NCBI RefSeq assembly: GCF_002858925.1
Contig: NZ_PJRS01000018.1
Location: forward strand, 1-64,000
Origin: Caulobacter zeae
GTDB taxonomy: Bacteria > Pseudomonadota > Alphaproteobacteria > Caulobacterales > Caulobacteraceae
DNA length: 64,000 nt
Reading direction: 5' to 3'
The notes beneath the pieces were generated by a model. It made no database searches. It had not been told where the DNA came from and saw only the letters and a list, made by a program, of their open reading frames with translations. The position numbers were made by a program, and so were the translations under genes. Position 1 is the stretch's first letter. Every line of letters starts with the position of its first letter. This document shows positions 1 to 8,311 of the stretch, one piece after another.

Positions 1-231
1 CAGCCCCGTCTCCCACAGCGCCCAGACAACGGTCAGCGCAAAGATGACGAAGTAGACGATCGCGCCGGCCGGCTTCAGTCGAGCGACCAGCACGCCCGCG
101 ATCAGCAGGCCAAGCCCGGCCAGGGCGTAGTAGGGCGATCCGCCCAGGACGGCGAGCCAGGCGCCGCCGACGCCCAGCACCAGACCGATCAGAACCAGGA
201 GAGCGCCCAGCAGGCGAACCAAGACCGACAT
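1..231 (-). CDS. gcd: Membrane-bound PQQ glucose dehydrogenase, N-terminal part (partial)
   Basis: Reading leftward from an ATG at 231 gives 77 codons with no stop before the window edge. The peptide starts MSVLVRLLGALL and forms about three hydrophobic helices with GGAWLAVLGG, a YYALAGLGLL segment and WALWETG. This pattern matches the N-terminal membrane domain of quinoprotein glucose dehydrogenase, which oxidises glucose to gluconolactone in the periplasm and passes electrons to ubiquinone. The large beta-propeller catalytic domain lies outside the window, so the assignment rests on the membrane anchor only. The WxLWE signature in the third helix is the best single clue. Other quinoprotein dehydrogenases with the same anchor remain possible. 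Confidence 0.75.
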   Translation of the reverse strand, partial: MSVLVRLLGALLVLIGLVLGVGGAWLAVLGGSPYYALAGLGLLIAGVLVARLKPAGAIVYFVIFALTVVWALWETGL

Positions 232-330
232 GCATCTCTCCACCGAAGCTCGGTGCGACAACACCGGCGGGCGAGGGGGCGTTCCGTGGCGTGGCTCTGA
301 ACCTCGAGGCGCGTGGCGTGTTCAGCCGAC

Positions 331-813
331 ATGACCAACACCGCCCTGATCCCCTCCGCCCTCATCGGCGCCGTCGCCAGCGCCCGATCGATGACCCCGA
401 TGGCCACCATCGCCTCGGCCCGCCTGGCGGGGCGCTCGACGCCCGGCAAGCTCGTCCTGCTCGACTATCCGCTGTTCAAGTTCGGCGCCCTGCTCATGGG
501 GATCGGCGAACTGCTGGGCGACAAGATGAAGACCGCGCCCGACCGCACGGTGTTCCTGGGCCTGCTAGCCCGGATCGCCAGCGCCGGCATCGCCGGGGCG
601 GCCCTGGCCCCGCGCGGTCGCGAGAAGGCCGGGGCGGGCGTGGCGATCGCCACAGCCGTGCCGCTGGCCTATCTGACCCTGGCGGGGCGCAAGCGGGCCA
701 TGGCGAAGTTCGGCCAGACGCCCAGCGGTCTCGTCGAGGACGCCCTGGTCGTCGCCGCGGGCGTGGCGACCATCGCCTTCTTCACGCACCAGCAGTGGGG
801 AGCCCGCGGCTGA
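331..813 (+). CDS. DUF4126-type small membrane protein
   Basis: This is a 160-residue protein with four or five hydrophobic stretches and conserved-looking short motifs: SALIGAVASARSMTPMA near the N-terminus and LDYPLFKFGALLMGIGELLGDK in the middle. The combination 'ARSMT' plus 'GELxGDK' is what I associate with DUF4126 proteins, which have no firm function. The ATG at 331 is preferred because the protein then begins MTNTALIPSALIG, directly before the first helix; an upstream in-frame ATG at 313 adds six residues. No strong ribosome binding site is visible for either. It faces away from the glucose dehydrogenase and converges on the SDR gene. Confidence 0.6.
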   Translation: MTNTALIPSALIGAVASARSMTPMATIASARLAGRSTPGKLVLLDYPLFKFGALLMGIGELLGDKMKTAPDRTVFLGLLARIASAGIAGAALAPRGREKAGAGVAIATAVPLAYLTLAGRKRAMAKFGQTPSGLVEDALVVAAGVATIAFFTHQQWGARG

Positions 814-844
814 CGCGGCGCCCCTCCGTCGACGTCGGGCGGCG

Positions 845-1744
845 TCAGGCGATGCCTGCGCCGCCGGTGACGCCATAGACCTCGCCGGTCGTGAAGCCGG
901 CCTCCTGCGAGGCGAGCAGCACATAGACCGGCGCGATCTCGACCGGCTGGCCGGGGCGGCCGAACTGGCTGTGCTCGCCGAAGTGCTGGACCTTCTCCTG
1001 GGTCTGGCCACCGCTGGGCTGCAGCACCGTCCAGAAGGGACCGGGCGCTACTGCATTGGCCCGCACGCCGTCCTTGATCAGCTGCTTGGCCAGGGCCTTG
1101 GTAAAGGCGACAATGCCGGCCTTGGTGGTGGCGTAGTCCAGCAAGTTTTCGGACGGCTCGTAGGCCTGCACAGAAGCTGTGTTGATCACCGCTGCGCCGG
1201 GCCGCAGATGAGGGCGCGCCGCCTGGGTGATCCAGAACATGGCGTAGAGATTGGTCTTCAGCGTGTGGTCGAACTGCTCGCTGTCGATGGCGGCGATGTC
1301 GGGACGGCTGACCTGCTTGCCGGCGTTGTTGACCAGGATGTCGAGCCCGCACAGGCCCTCCACGGCCTTGGCCACGAGCTCGCGGCAGAAGGCCTCGTCC
1401 TTGATGTCGCCAGGCAGGGCGAGCGCCTTGCGACCCTCGGCCTCGATCAGGGCGATGACCTCGCGGGCGTCGCTTTCCTCGCTCGACAGATAGCCGATGG
1501 CGACGTCCGCGCCCTCGCGGGCATAGGCGATGGCGGCGGCGCGGCCGATGCCGGAGTCGGCGCCCGTGATCAGCGCCTTGCGGCCGACGAGCTTGCCTGA
1601 GCCACGATAGCTTTCCTCGCCGTGGTCGGGCTTGGGGTGCATCTTCGCGGCGAGGCCCGGGGCCGGCTGCGGCTGGGCCGGGAAGGGCGGCTTGGGATAC
1701 TGCTCGCGCGGGTCCTGCATGCGCAGGCGATCGTCCTGGCTCAT
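845..1744 (-). CDS. SDR family oxidoreductase (YghA-like)
   Basis: This 299-residue short-chain dehydrogenase has the Rossmann motif TGADSGIGRA at residues 60-69, an NNAG motif and the catalytic YATTK (Tyr-x-x-x-Lys). The first ~50 residues form a Pro/Gln-rich extension (PKPPFPAQPQPAPG) followed by 'GSGKLVGRKALITG', typical of the YghA/general-stress subgroup of SDRs, which reduce aldehydes or ketones with NAD(P)H. A GGAG lies six bases before the ATG at 1744; an adjacent ATG at 1747 is too close to it. The gene lies 75 bp downstream of the catalase on the same strand, so the two may be co-transcribed. Its natural substrate cannot be read from sequence. Confidence 0.9.
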   Translation of the reverse strand: MSQDDRLRMQDPREQYPKPPFPAQPQPAPGLAAKMHPKPDHGEESYRGSGKLVGRKALITGADSGIGRAAAIAYAREGADVAIGYLSSEESDAREVIALIEAEGRKALALPGDIKDEAFCRELVAKAVEGLCGLDILVNNAGKQVSRPDIAAIDSEQFDHTLKTNLYAMFWITQAARPHLRPGAAVINTASVQAYEPSENLLDYATTKAGIVAFTKALAKQLIKDGVRANAVAPGPFWTVLQPSGGQTQEKVQHFGEHSQFGRPGQPVEIAPVYVLLASQEAGFTTGEVYGVTGGAGIA

Positions 1745-1819
1745 CATCGTCTCCGGTGTGGGGGAAGGCGGCGCGCCCAGGGACGCGCCGCCGGGAGGAG
1801 GGAGGAAGCGAGCCGACCG

Positions 1820-3913
<2,094 letters not shown>

Positions 3914-4062
3914 GTTAGTCTCCTGGGATGGGATCGTGGGGCGATCCAAAAGCCCCGAAGCCGGGTCCGAGCTTGGCCGGACCCGTCTGATGATCGTGTC
4001 GATGATGAAGCTGCGCAGACCGGACGGGCGTTGAGGGCAAGCCATCCCAGAGGAGATCGCCG

Positions 4063-4242
4063 ATGCCCGCCAAGTCCGCCGCCCAGCAAAAAGCCGCCGG
4101 AGCCGCCCTGTCCGCCAAGCGTGGCGACACGCCCAAGAGCAAGCTCAAGGGCGCGTCGAAATCGATGCTGTCGATGAGCGAGAAGCAGTTGGAAGAGTTC
4201 GCGCACACCAAGCGCAAGGCCATGCCCGAGCACAAGCATTGA
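4063..4242 (+). CDS. DUF3008 family small basic protein
   Basis: A 59-residue Lys/Ala/Ser-rich protein starts [20 protein letters not shown] and contains [10 protein letters not shown] and a [10 protein letters not shown] segment ending in [11 protein letters not shown]. This is the complete pattern of DUF3008 proteins, which are widespread in alphaproteobacteria and have no established biochemical role. An AGGAG sits about eight bases before the ATG. It is transcribed divergently from the catalase, with a 149-bp shared upstream region, and faces the hemerythrin gene. It lacks Cys and any membrane segment. Its surroundings hint at a stress role, which is inference only. Confidence 0.85.
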   Translation: MPAKSAAQQKAAGAALSAKRGDTPKSKLKGASKSMLSMSEKQLEEFAHTKRKAMPEHKH

Positions 4243-4322
4243 CCCCTTCGATGCGCCGGTCCGACCGAGCGACGACCTGCTCCTGAGGGGAACGATCGCC
4301 GCCCGGTCGATCCTACTAGATG

Positions 4323-4859
4323 TTAGTGGGAGGGCTGCTTGGAGAACTCCGCCATCAGCTCTTCCTTGCGCGCGGCCATGCGTTCGCCCATGGCTTCGAG
4401 GTCCTCGTCGCCCTTCTTGGCCTGCGCGAAGAAGCCGCCGGGTTGTTCCTCTTCCTTGACGTGGTGCTTGATGTACTCGCCCAGCACCTTGACCTTGGCG
4501 TCGTAGAACTCTTCGCCGGGCTTCATCGCCTCGATCTCGGCGATCAGCTTCTTGGCGCCGTCGTGCTCGACATAGGCCTCGTCGATCAGGTCGTCCTCCA
4601 CCTCGCCGCGGCTTTCGGGATAGAGGATCTCCTCCTCCATCTGGGTGTGGACCTTCAGGGCCAGCGCGATCTTGTCGAACAGGGCCTGCTTGTCGCGGTC
4701 GCTCTCCAGCTGTTCGTACTCGTCGAACATGGCCTCCACCTCTCGGTGGTCGGCCTTGAGCAGGCGAATGGCGAGCGGGTCGCGCCGGCCCGTGCGGCGG
4801 GTGCGGCGCGACTTGGTGGTTTTTGCGGCGGATTTCGAGGCGGCTTTGGCGGTGGGCAT
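4323..4859 (-). CDS. Hemerythrin domain-containing protein
   Basis: The protein has 178 residues. After a basic, low-complexity N-terminal tail (about 25 residues of Lys, Arg, Ala and Thr) comes a hemerythrin-type four-helix bundle. Iron-ligand candidates appear in order: KADHREVEAMFDEYE, LKVHTQMEEEILYP (HxxxE), AYVEHDGAKKLI and EYIKHHVKEEEQ (HHxxxE). These domains bind a di-iron centre that interacts with oxygen or reactive oxygen and nitrogen species. The acidic C-terminus ends KEELMAEFSKQPSH. Position beside catalase and DUF3008 genes fits a stress-protection role. A GGAAC-type promoter candidate lies about 55-60 bases upstream of the ATG. Confidence 0.9.
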   Translation of the reverse strand: MPTAKAASKSAAKTTKSRRTRRTGRRDPLAIRLLKADHREVEAMFDEYEQLESDRDKQALFDKIALALKVHTQMEEEILYPESRGEVEDDLIDEAYVEHDGAKKLIAEIEAMKPGEEFYDAKVKVLGEYIKHHVKEEEQPGGFFAQAKKGDEDLEAMGERMAARKEELMAEFSKQPSH

Positions 4860-4892
4860 GTCGGCGCTCCGGTTGCGATTGTGCGCCGTTTC

Positions 4893-4918
4893 AAGCCGGA
4901 GCGTCGGCCGCCGGTTCC
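4893..4918 (-). promoter_or_regulatory. Candidate EcfG-type promoter for the hemerythrin gene
   Basis: On the minus strand GGAAC (4918-4914) is followed after 17 bases by GCTT (4896-4893). The general-stress sigma factor EcfG/SigT of alphaproteobacteria prefers GGAAC-N16/17-CGTT, so the -35 matches fully and the -10 keeps only the TT. The site lies 34-59 bp upstream of the hemerythrin start. It is a visual match only. Confidence 0.3.
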
Positions 4919-5023
4919 CATGGCCGTGCTAGTTGAGAGACGATTTCACCGGTGATTTTCGCGCGACGTTATTTAAGTCGAATCAGCGACTTATGAGGTG
5001 CTCTTCGTCGGGTTCTCGACGGA

Positions 5024-5049
5024 GGAACGCTCGTTGCTTCCACCGCATT
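5024..5049 (+). promoter_or_regulatory. Candidate EcfG-type promoter for the Gln-rich protein
   Basis: GGAAC at 5024-5028 is followed after 17 bases by CATT at 5046-5049, one mismatch from the GGAAC-N16/17-CGTT general-stress consensus. It lies about 48 bp upstream of the start at 5097, a normal distance, and faces away from a similar candidate serving the hemerythrin gene. Confidence 0.35.
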
Positions 5050-5096
5050 GGAGATGGGCCGGAGCATCCGGCGATCAACCCATCAGGGAGACGGCC

Positions 5097-5381
5097 ATGG
5101 GCGAGAACGCCAACAACGATCGCATGCAGCAGCAGTCCAACGACGCTCAGCGCCAGCAAGTCGGCCAGCAGAACCAGCAAGGCGACACCCGCCAGCCGCA
5201 GCAACAGCAGACCAGCCCCCAGCAGGCCCAGCCGGATCAGCAGAACCAGCAGGGCGAGCGTCGTCCGGGCGAGCGCCAGGAAGGGCGCGACATCGAGGGC
5301 GAGGGCGAGGGCCTCGCGGGCGGCGTCGACACCGGCGCCATCCAGCCGGGCCGCACTGGTCAAGGCGACGTGGAACGCTAA
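5097..5381 (+). CDS. Gln-rich low-complexity small protein
   Basis: This 94-residue protein is dominated by Gln, with Asn, Pro, Arg and Glu: it starts MGENANNDRMQQQSNDAQRQ, continues through repeated QQxQQ and QNQQGE blocks, and ends in a Gly/Glu-rich tail GEGEGLAGGVDTGAIQPGRTGQGDVER. It should be hydrophilic and probably disordered, with no signal peptide or membrane segment. GGGAG lies a few bases upstream of the ATG. A good terminator follows it. I do not recognise a family; the composition recalls stress-induced hydrophilic proteins, and the upstream EcfG-like motif and the neighbours agree with that, but the function is unknown. Confidence 0.7.
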   Translation: MGENANNDRMQQQSNDAQRQQVGQQNQQGDTRQPQQQQTSPQQAQPDQQNQQGERRPGERQEGRDIEGEGEGLAGGVDTGAIQPGRTGQGDVER

Positions 5382-5391
5382 ACGTTCGTCG

Positions 5392-5419
5392 AGGCCGGCC
5401 TTCGGGTCGGCCTTTCTTC
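5392..5419 (+). terminator. Rho-independent terminator with UUCG loop
   Basis: A 9-bp stem (5392-5400 with 5405-5413, one G-U pair) closed by a TTCG tetraloop is followed by TTCTTCC. It begins 10 bp after the stop codon of the Gln-rich protein gene. Confidence 0.85.
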
Positions 5420-5454
5420 CTGCGACGCCCGATCGATGCGTCTGGAGATCAGCT

Positions 5455-5688
5455 TTGAGTAGCGTGCTGGAGATTTCCCGCTTTGAAAGCGGATGGGCGG
5501 TGAAGCTTTGGGAGACCGGCGAGGTCCTGTTCTTCGCTTCGGGGGAATAGGCCGAGCGGGAGGCGCGCCGTCTGGCTGACCACACAGGTGGAGCCGGCAC
5601 GGACGGCGATGTGCGGATCGAGACTCATGACTTCGGTCGGGAGCTGAAGGAGGAGTGGCTGCTTGAGGCGGTCACGGTGGGGCTCTAG
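5455..5688 (+). pseudogene. Small DUF2188-like gene interrupted by an in-frame TAG
   Basis: From a TTG at 5455 the frame reads SVLEISRFESGWAVKLW and continues to a TAG at 5548-5550. The same frame then carries on with plausible protein (AEREARRLADHTGG, then DGDVRIETHDFGRELKEEW) to a second TAG at 5686-5688. The joined 78-codon reading has the GWAVK start, AExxARxLA helix and a D-x-x-V-x-I strand expected of DUF2188-like small proteins. The simplest view is one gene with a nonsense mutation at codon 32. An alternative is that only the upstream 31-codon peptide is made. The true start is uncertain. Confidence 0.45.
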
Positions 5689-5796
5689 GAATTCAGACTT
5701 GCTCGCCGCCGGGCCTTTTCTATCTGTTCGCCTCATCCCCGGTAGAGATCCGCATCCGGATCGAGCCCGCCGCGCACCTCGGTAGAGAAAACCTCC

Positions 5797-5967
5797 ATGG
5801 CCCACCGGCTGGGGACACAGCTGTCGTTCGCCATCTACGGGGTGGCGGGCCGAATGGCGCGCATGCACAAGCCCTTCCTCGATCCACTTGGGCTTACCTT
5901 CCCTCAGTATCTGGTGATGCTTGAACTCTACGCGGGAACCCCGCGATCGGTTGGTGACCTCGGCGCA
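5797..5967 (+). pseudogene. MarR-family regulator, 5' fragment
   Basis: The first 57 codons, starting MAHRLGTQLSFAIYGVAGRM, contain HKPFLDPLGLTFPQYLVMLE and end TPRSVGDLGA. This is the N-terminal dimerisation and early winged-helix region of OhrR/MarR-type repressors, which normally continue LxLDSGTLTPLLKRLE over about 145 residues. Homology stops abruptly at GDLGA, and the next bases read as a transporter in a different frame. The DNA-recognition helix and wing are missing, so the product cannot work as a repressor. The call is a truncated remnant left by a deletion joining it to the following MFS fragment. Confidence 0.7.
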
Positions 5968-6305
5968 CATACATGTTCATCATCGTCGGGCAGGCCTTCT
6001 TGTGGACGCCAACCTACGCCGCCTCGCTCGGCGCCCTGAACAAGCACCTGCTGCCGCACGGAAGCGCGATCATGAACACGATCCAGCAACTCGTCGGCGC
6101 CGCAGGCATAGCAATCGCCTTCTCGGTAACGACCGCGACGAAAACGGCCCTTGTGGCGGGCGGCGAGTCGATTAGACCGGCCATGGCCCGAGGCGCGCAG
6201 CACTCCTACCTCGTCGCCTTTGGGATGGTGGTCGTCGGCCTGCTGGCAGCCCTGATGATGCCCAGGAAGAGCCCGCTGAACGGCATGCCGATCGCGGCGC
6301 ACTAA
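5968..6305 (+). pseudogene. DHA2-type MFS transporter, 3' fragment
   Basis: The last ~110 codons read FIIVGQAFLWTPTYAASLGA, then HGSAIMNTIQQLVGAAG and a final helix VVVGLLAALMMPRKSP. This is the C-terminal part (roughly the last four helices) of 14-helix EmrB/DHA2 drug:H+ antiporters, which are normally near 470 residues. Everything upstream of about residue 360 is missing, replaced by the MarR fragment in another frame (offset by two bases). An internal ATG at 5973 could start a peptide, but not a transporter. MarR plus MFS pairs are common, so an ancestral repressor-pump pair was probably collapsed by one internal deletion. Confidence 0.75.
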
Positions 6306-6348
6306 GCGCCAGCGCGCGAATGAATTCTAACAAAGGAAGATTGCAGTC

Positions 6349-7095
6349 ATGAGGATCGGCATCCTGGGCACCGGCCATATCGGCGCCACCCTCGTCAAAC
6401 GGTTCAGCGCGGGAGGTCACGATGTGAAGGTCGCCAACTCCCGTGGCCCGCACACCATCGAGGCGGGGCTCCTTGCGTCCGGCGCACGCGCGGTGACGAA
6501 GGAGGAGGCGGTGCGCGACGTTGAGGTTATCATCCTCTCAATCCCGCTCAACCGTATCCCGGACATCGCACCGCTGATCGCGACTGTTCCGCAAGATACC
6601 GTGATCATCGACACATCGAACTACTACCCGGCCCGTGACGGCAAGATCGAGCCGATCGAAGCTGGACAGGTAGAGAGCCTGTGGGTCGTGGACCAGATCG
6701 GCCATCCGGTCGTCAAGGCCTGGAACGCCATCGGCGCGGCCTCCTTCGCCAACAAAGCCAAACCCGCCGGGGCGCCGGGGCGCATCGCAATTCCCGTTGC
6801 AGCGGATCGCGATGGCGATCGCCGAGTAGCGATGTCGCTGGTGGAGGACAGCGGCCTCGACGCGGTGGATGCGGGCAGTCTTGCGGAATCGTGGCGGCAG
6901 CAGCCCGGCTCACCTGTGTATTGCACTGACCTTAGCAGGGATGAGGTACCGCCGGCCCTGGCCGCTGCGGAGAAGGCCCGCCTGCCTGCGCGTCGGGATC
7001 TGGTGTTGGCTGTGGTTATGGAGCGCGCCGGAGATGACATGACCAATCTTGAGCCTGAGTTTTTACCCCGCCTCAACCGCGCGATTTTCCAGTAG
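6349..7095 (+). CDS. NADPH-dependent F420 reductase-like NAD(P)-binding protein
   Basis: The protein has 248 residues. The N-terminus MRIGILGTGHIGATLVKRF is a dinucleotide-binding GxGxxG segment, followed by KVANSRGP, a stretch typical of the coenzyme-F420/NADP oxidoreductase-like (NPDF) family, and DTSNYYPARDG and VVKAWNAIGA in the middle. The C-terminal half carries VEDSGLDAVDAGSLAESWRQ, also typical of this family. Most proteobacteria with this fold do not make F420, so the partner could be another flavin or ferric substrate. AAGGAAG precedes the ATG. It follows the MarR/MFS scar and may be the surviving member of that acquired group. Confidence 0.8.
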   Translation: MRIGILGTGHIGATLVKRFSAGGHDVKVANSRGPHTIEAGLLASGARAVTKEEAVRDVEVIILSIPLNRIPDIAPLIATVPQDTVIIDTSNYYPARDGKIEPIEAGQVESLWVVDQIGHPVVKAWNAIGAASFANKAKPAGAPGRIAIPVAADRDGDRRVAMSLVEDSGLDAVDAGSLAESWRQQPGSPVYCTDLSRDEVPPALAAAEKARLPARRDLVLAVVMERAGDDMTNLEPEFLPRLNRAIFQ

Positions 7096-7172
7096 GTCGC
7101 GAAACGCCTGCAAAGGCGGGGAGCGGCACAGCGTCGCGCGCTGAATGTCTGGTTCCGGGAGGCACCTCAAGG

Positions 7173-7382
7173 TCAGCAACTGGCGCAATTCAGCAGTCCG
7201 ACTCCTCCGAAGAGGTGGCAGCCGATCCCATACGCCGATCCCATACAATGTGCGTTGATCCGCTCTATCATCTGATCGAGAAACTCGACGGCAGCGTCAC
7301 CGTGCAACCCGAGGCCGGCATCAAGTTCCTCGCGAGCTTGGAGCAGTAGCTTTGCCAGACTTTGGTGATCTTGATCATCCAT
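7173..7382 (-). CDS. Small hypothetical protein (69 residues)
   Basis: An ATG at 7382 with AGGAG eight bases upstream opens a 69-residue reading frame, MDDQDHQSLAKLLLQAREEL followed by a helical segment ending VEFLDQMIERINAHC. The N-terminal 40 residues look like a real amphipathic helical protein; the C-terminal GCHLFGGVGLLNCASC is less convincing. It is divergent from the XRE-type regulator at 7455, and the two share a 72-bp upstream region. I do not recognise a family. A regulator/target or toxin-antitoxin-like pair is conceivable but unsupported. Confidence 0.4.
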   Translation of the reverse strand: MDDQDHQSLAKLLLQAREELDAGLGLHGDAAVEFLDQMIERINAHCMGSAYGIGCHLFGGVGLLNCASC

Positions 7383-7454
7383 CAACGAGCTCCTCGCGAC
7401 GCTGCGCCCCAAACGCGCCTTTGAGATCCGTCATTCGCGTTCTTCGCGCTGGGT

Positions 7455-7682
7455 TTGCAGGTAAAGCGCGCTGAGGAGAATTCGCCTAACGTCAGGCACA
7501 TGCGGCGCCTGAAGGGCTGGAGCCAAGAGGAGCTCGCGGGCCAGGCCCAGCTTCACCGGACCTATGTCGGGTCTATCGAGCGTGCCGAGCGCAACCTCTC
7601 AATCGACAACATCGAGCGTTTGGCGGTCGCCCTCACGGTCGAGCCATGGTCCCTTTTGAAGCCCGAAGGCTTCGAGGGCTAA
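7455..7682 (+). CDS. XRE-family helix-turn-helix regulator
   Basis: This 75-residue protein is almost entirely a Cro/C1-type HTH: NVRHMRRLKGWSQEELAGQA, then LHRTYVGSIERAERNLSIDN and a last helix IERLAVALTVEPWSLL. The pattern is typical of small single-domain regulators such as restriction controller (C) proteins and SinR-like repressors. The TTG at 7455 is chosen because the later ATG at 7500 would cut off the first helix; no good Shine-Dalgarno is seen. No restriction-modification genes are nearby. Its operator is probably in the 7383-7454 divergent gap. It lies in a stretch with several gene remnants, which suggests past acquisition. Confidence 0.8.
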   Translation: MQVKRAEENSPNVRHMRRLKGWSQEELAGQAQLHRTYVGSIERAERNLSIDNIERLAVALTVEPWSLLKPEGFEG

Positions 7683-7745
7683 GGCGCGAGGGAAATCTTC
7701 TCCTTCTCCCCCGGCCCCCCTCAACCTCATCTTGAAAGAAAAGAT

Positions 7746-7777
7746 GCGCGGCGCGAGCGGAAAGGCTCGCGCCGCGC
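7746..7777 (+). terminator. Long GC hairpin after the XRE gene
   Basis: A perfect 13-bp inverted repeat (7746-7758 with 7765-7777) has a six-base loop. It is followed by AATAAACG and not by a T-tract, so termination strength is uncertain. It starts 63 bp after the XRE stop codon. Confidence 0.5.
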
Positions 7778-7800
7778 AATAAACGAAGGAAAACAGCAAG

Positions 7801-7958
7801 TTGTTGTCGTTTTTGCCGAGTGGAAACGAAAAACCTTCGTTGAATCAGGTGCTTGCTGGCTGTTGCAGCCAGATGGGTGTGCATAACCCTTTTAGGCGTC
7901 CGTCGACGGACGAATGTGAAGAGGCGGCCGGTCCGAAAAGGGCGGCCGCCTTTTCTTT
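7801..7958 (+). ncRNA. Candidate structured small RNA ending in a strong terminator
   Basis: The 629-bp gap between the XRE gene and the TonB receptor has no convincing ORF. It contains closely spaced hairpins: TGGCTG/CAGCCA at 7857-7871, GGGT/ACCC at 7875-7889 followed by TTTT, CGTCCG-TCGA-CGGACG at 7897-7912, and an 8-bp intrinsic terminator stem (7922-7929 with 7944-7951) followed by TTTCTTT. A terminator this far from any upstream coding end suggests its own transcript. The 5' end is a guess. I do not recognise a known RNA family, and no cobalamin or TPP box is visible. From 7959 to 8311 I see only the receptor's upstream region. Confidence 0.35.
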
Positions 7959-8311
7959 GCGCGTTCGGCGCCGGAGCGCGCGGCGCCGAAGGCCGGCAGT
8001 GGGCCTATGAGCGTCGCGGCGTTTGACGCGCGGGGCGGGACGGCGTGCAGTGTCTCCGTGAAGGGCGTTTGGTGGTGATCGCCGCGCGCCAAGGCCTGAT
8101 CGACCAATGGCCGCCTCGCCGTCAGTATGCGGGGCGGGTGAGGGCGTGCTTTCCGTGTCCTGTCGAGTAACGGTGCTGGTGCATATTAAATGATCTCGTT
8201 TGTCGCTGGCGGGACCACGAAGAAAAGTGGGCTCCTGTAACGGCGATTTCTGTTTTTTGACCTGCGGTCGGGAGCCAGTCTCGTCGGGGGATCAAAAAGC
8301 AGGGGATAGCC

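Noticed and set aside
7959..8311. Cobalamin or other metabolite riboswitch upstream of the TonB receptor
   Set aside because: No B12-box or other core motif was found; only the hairpins described upstream are present.
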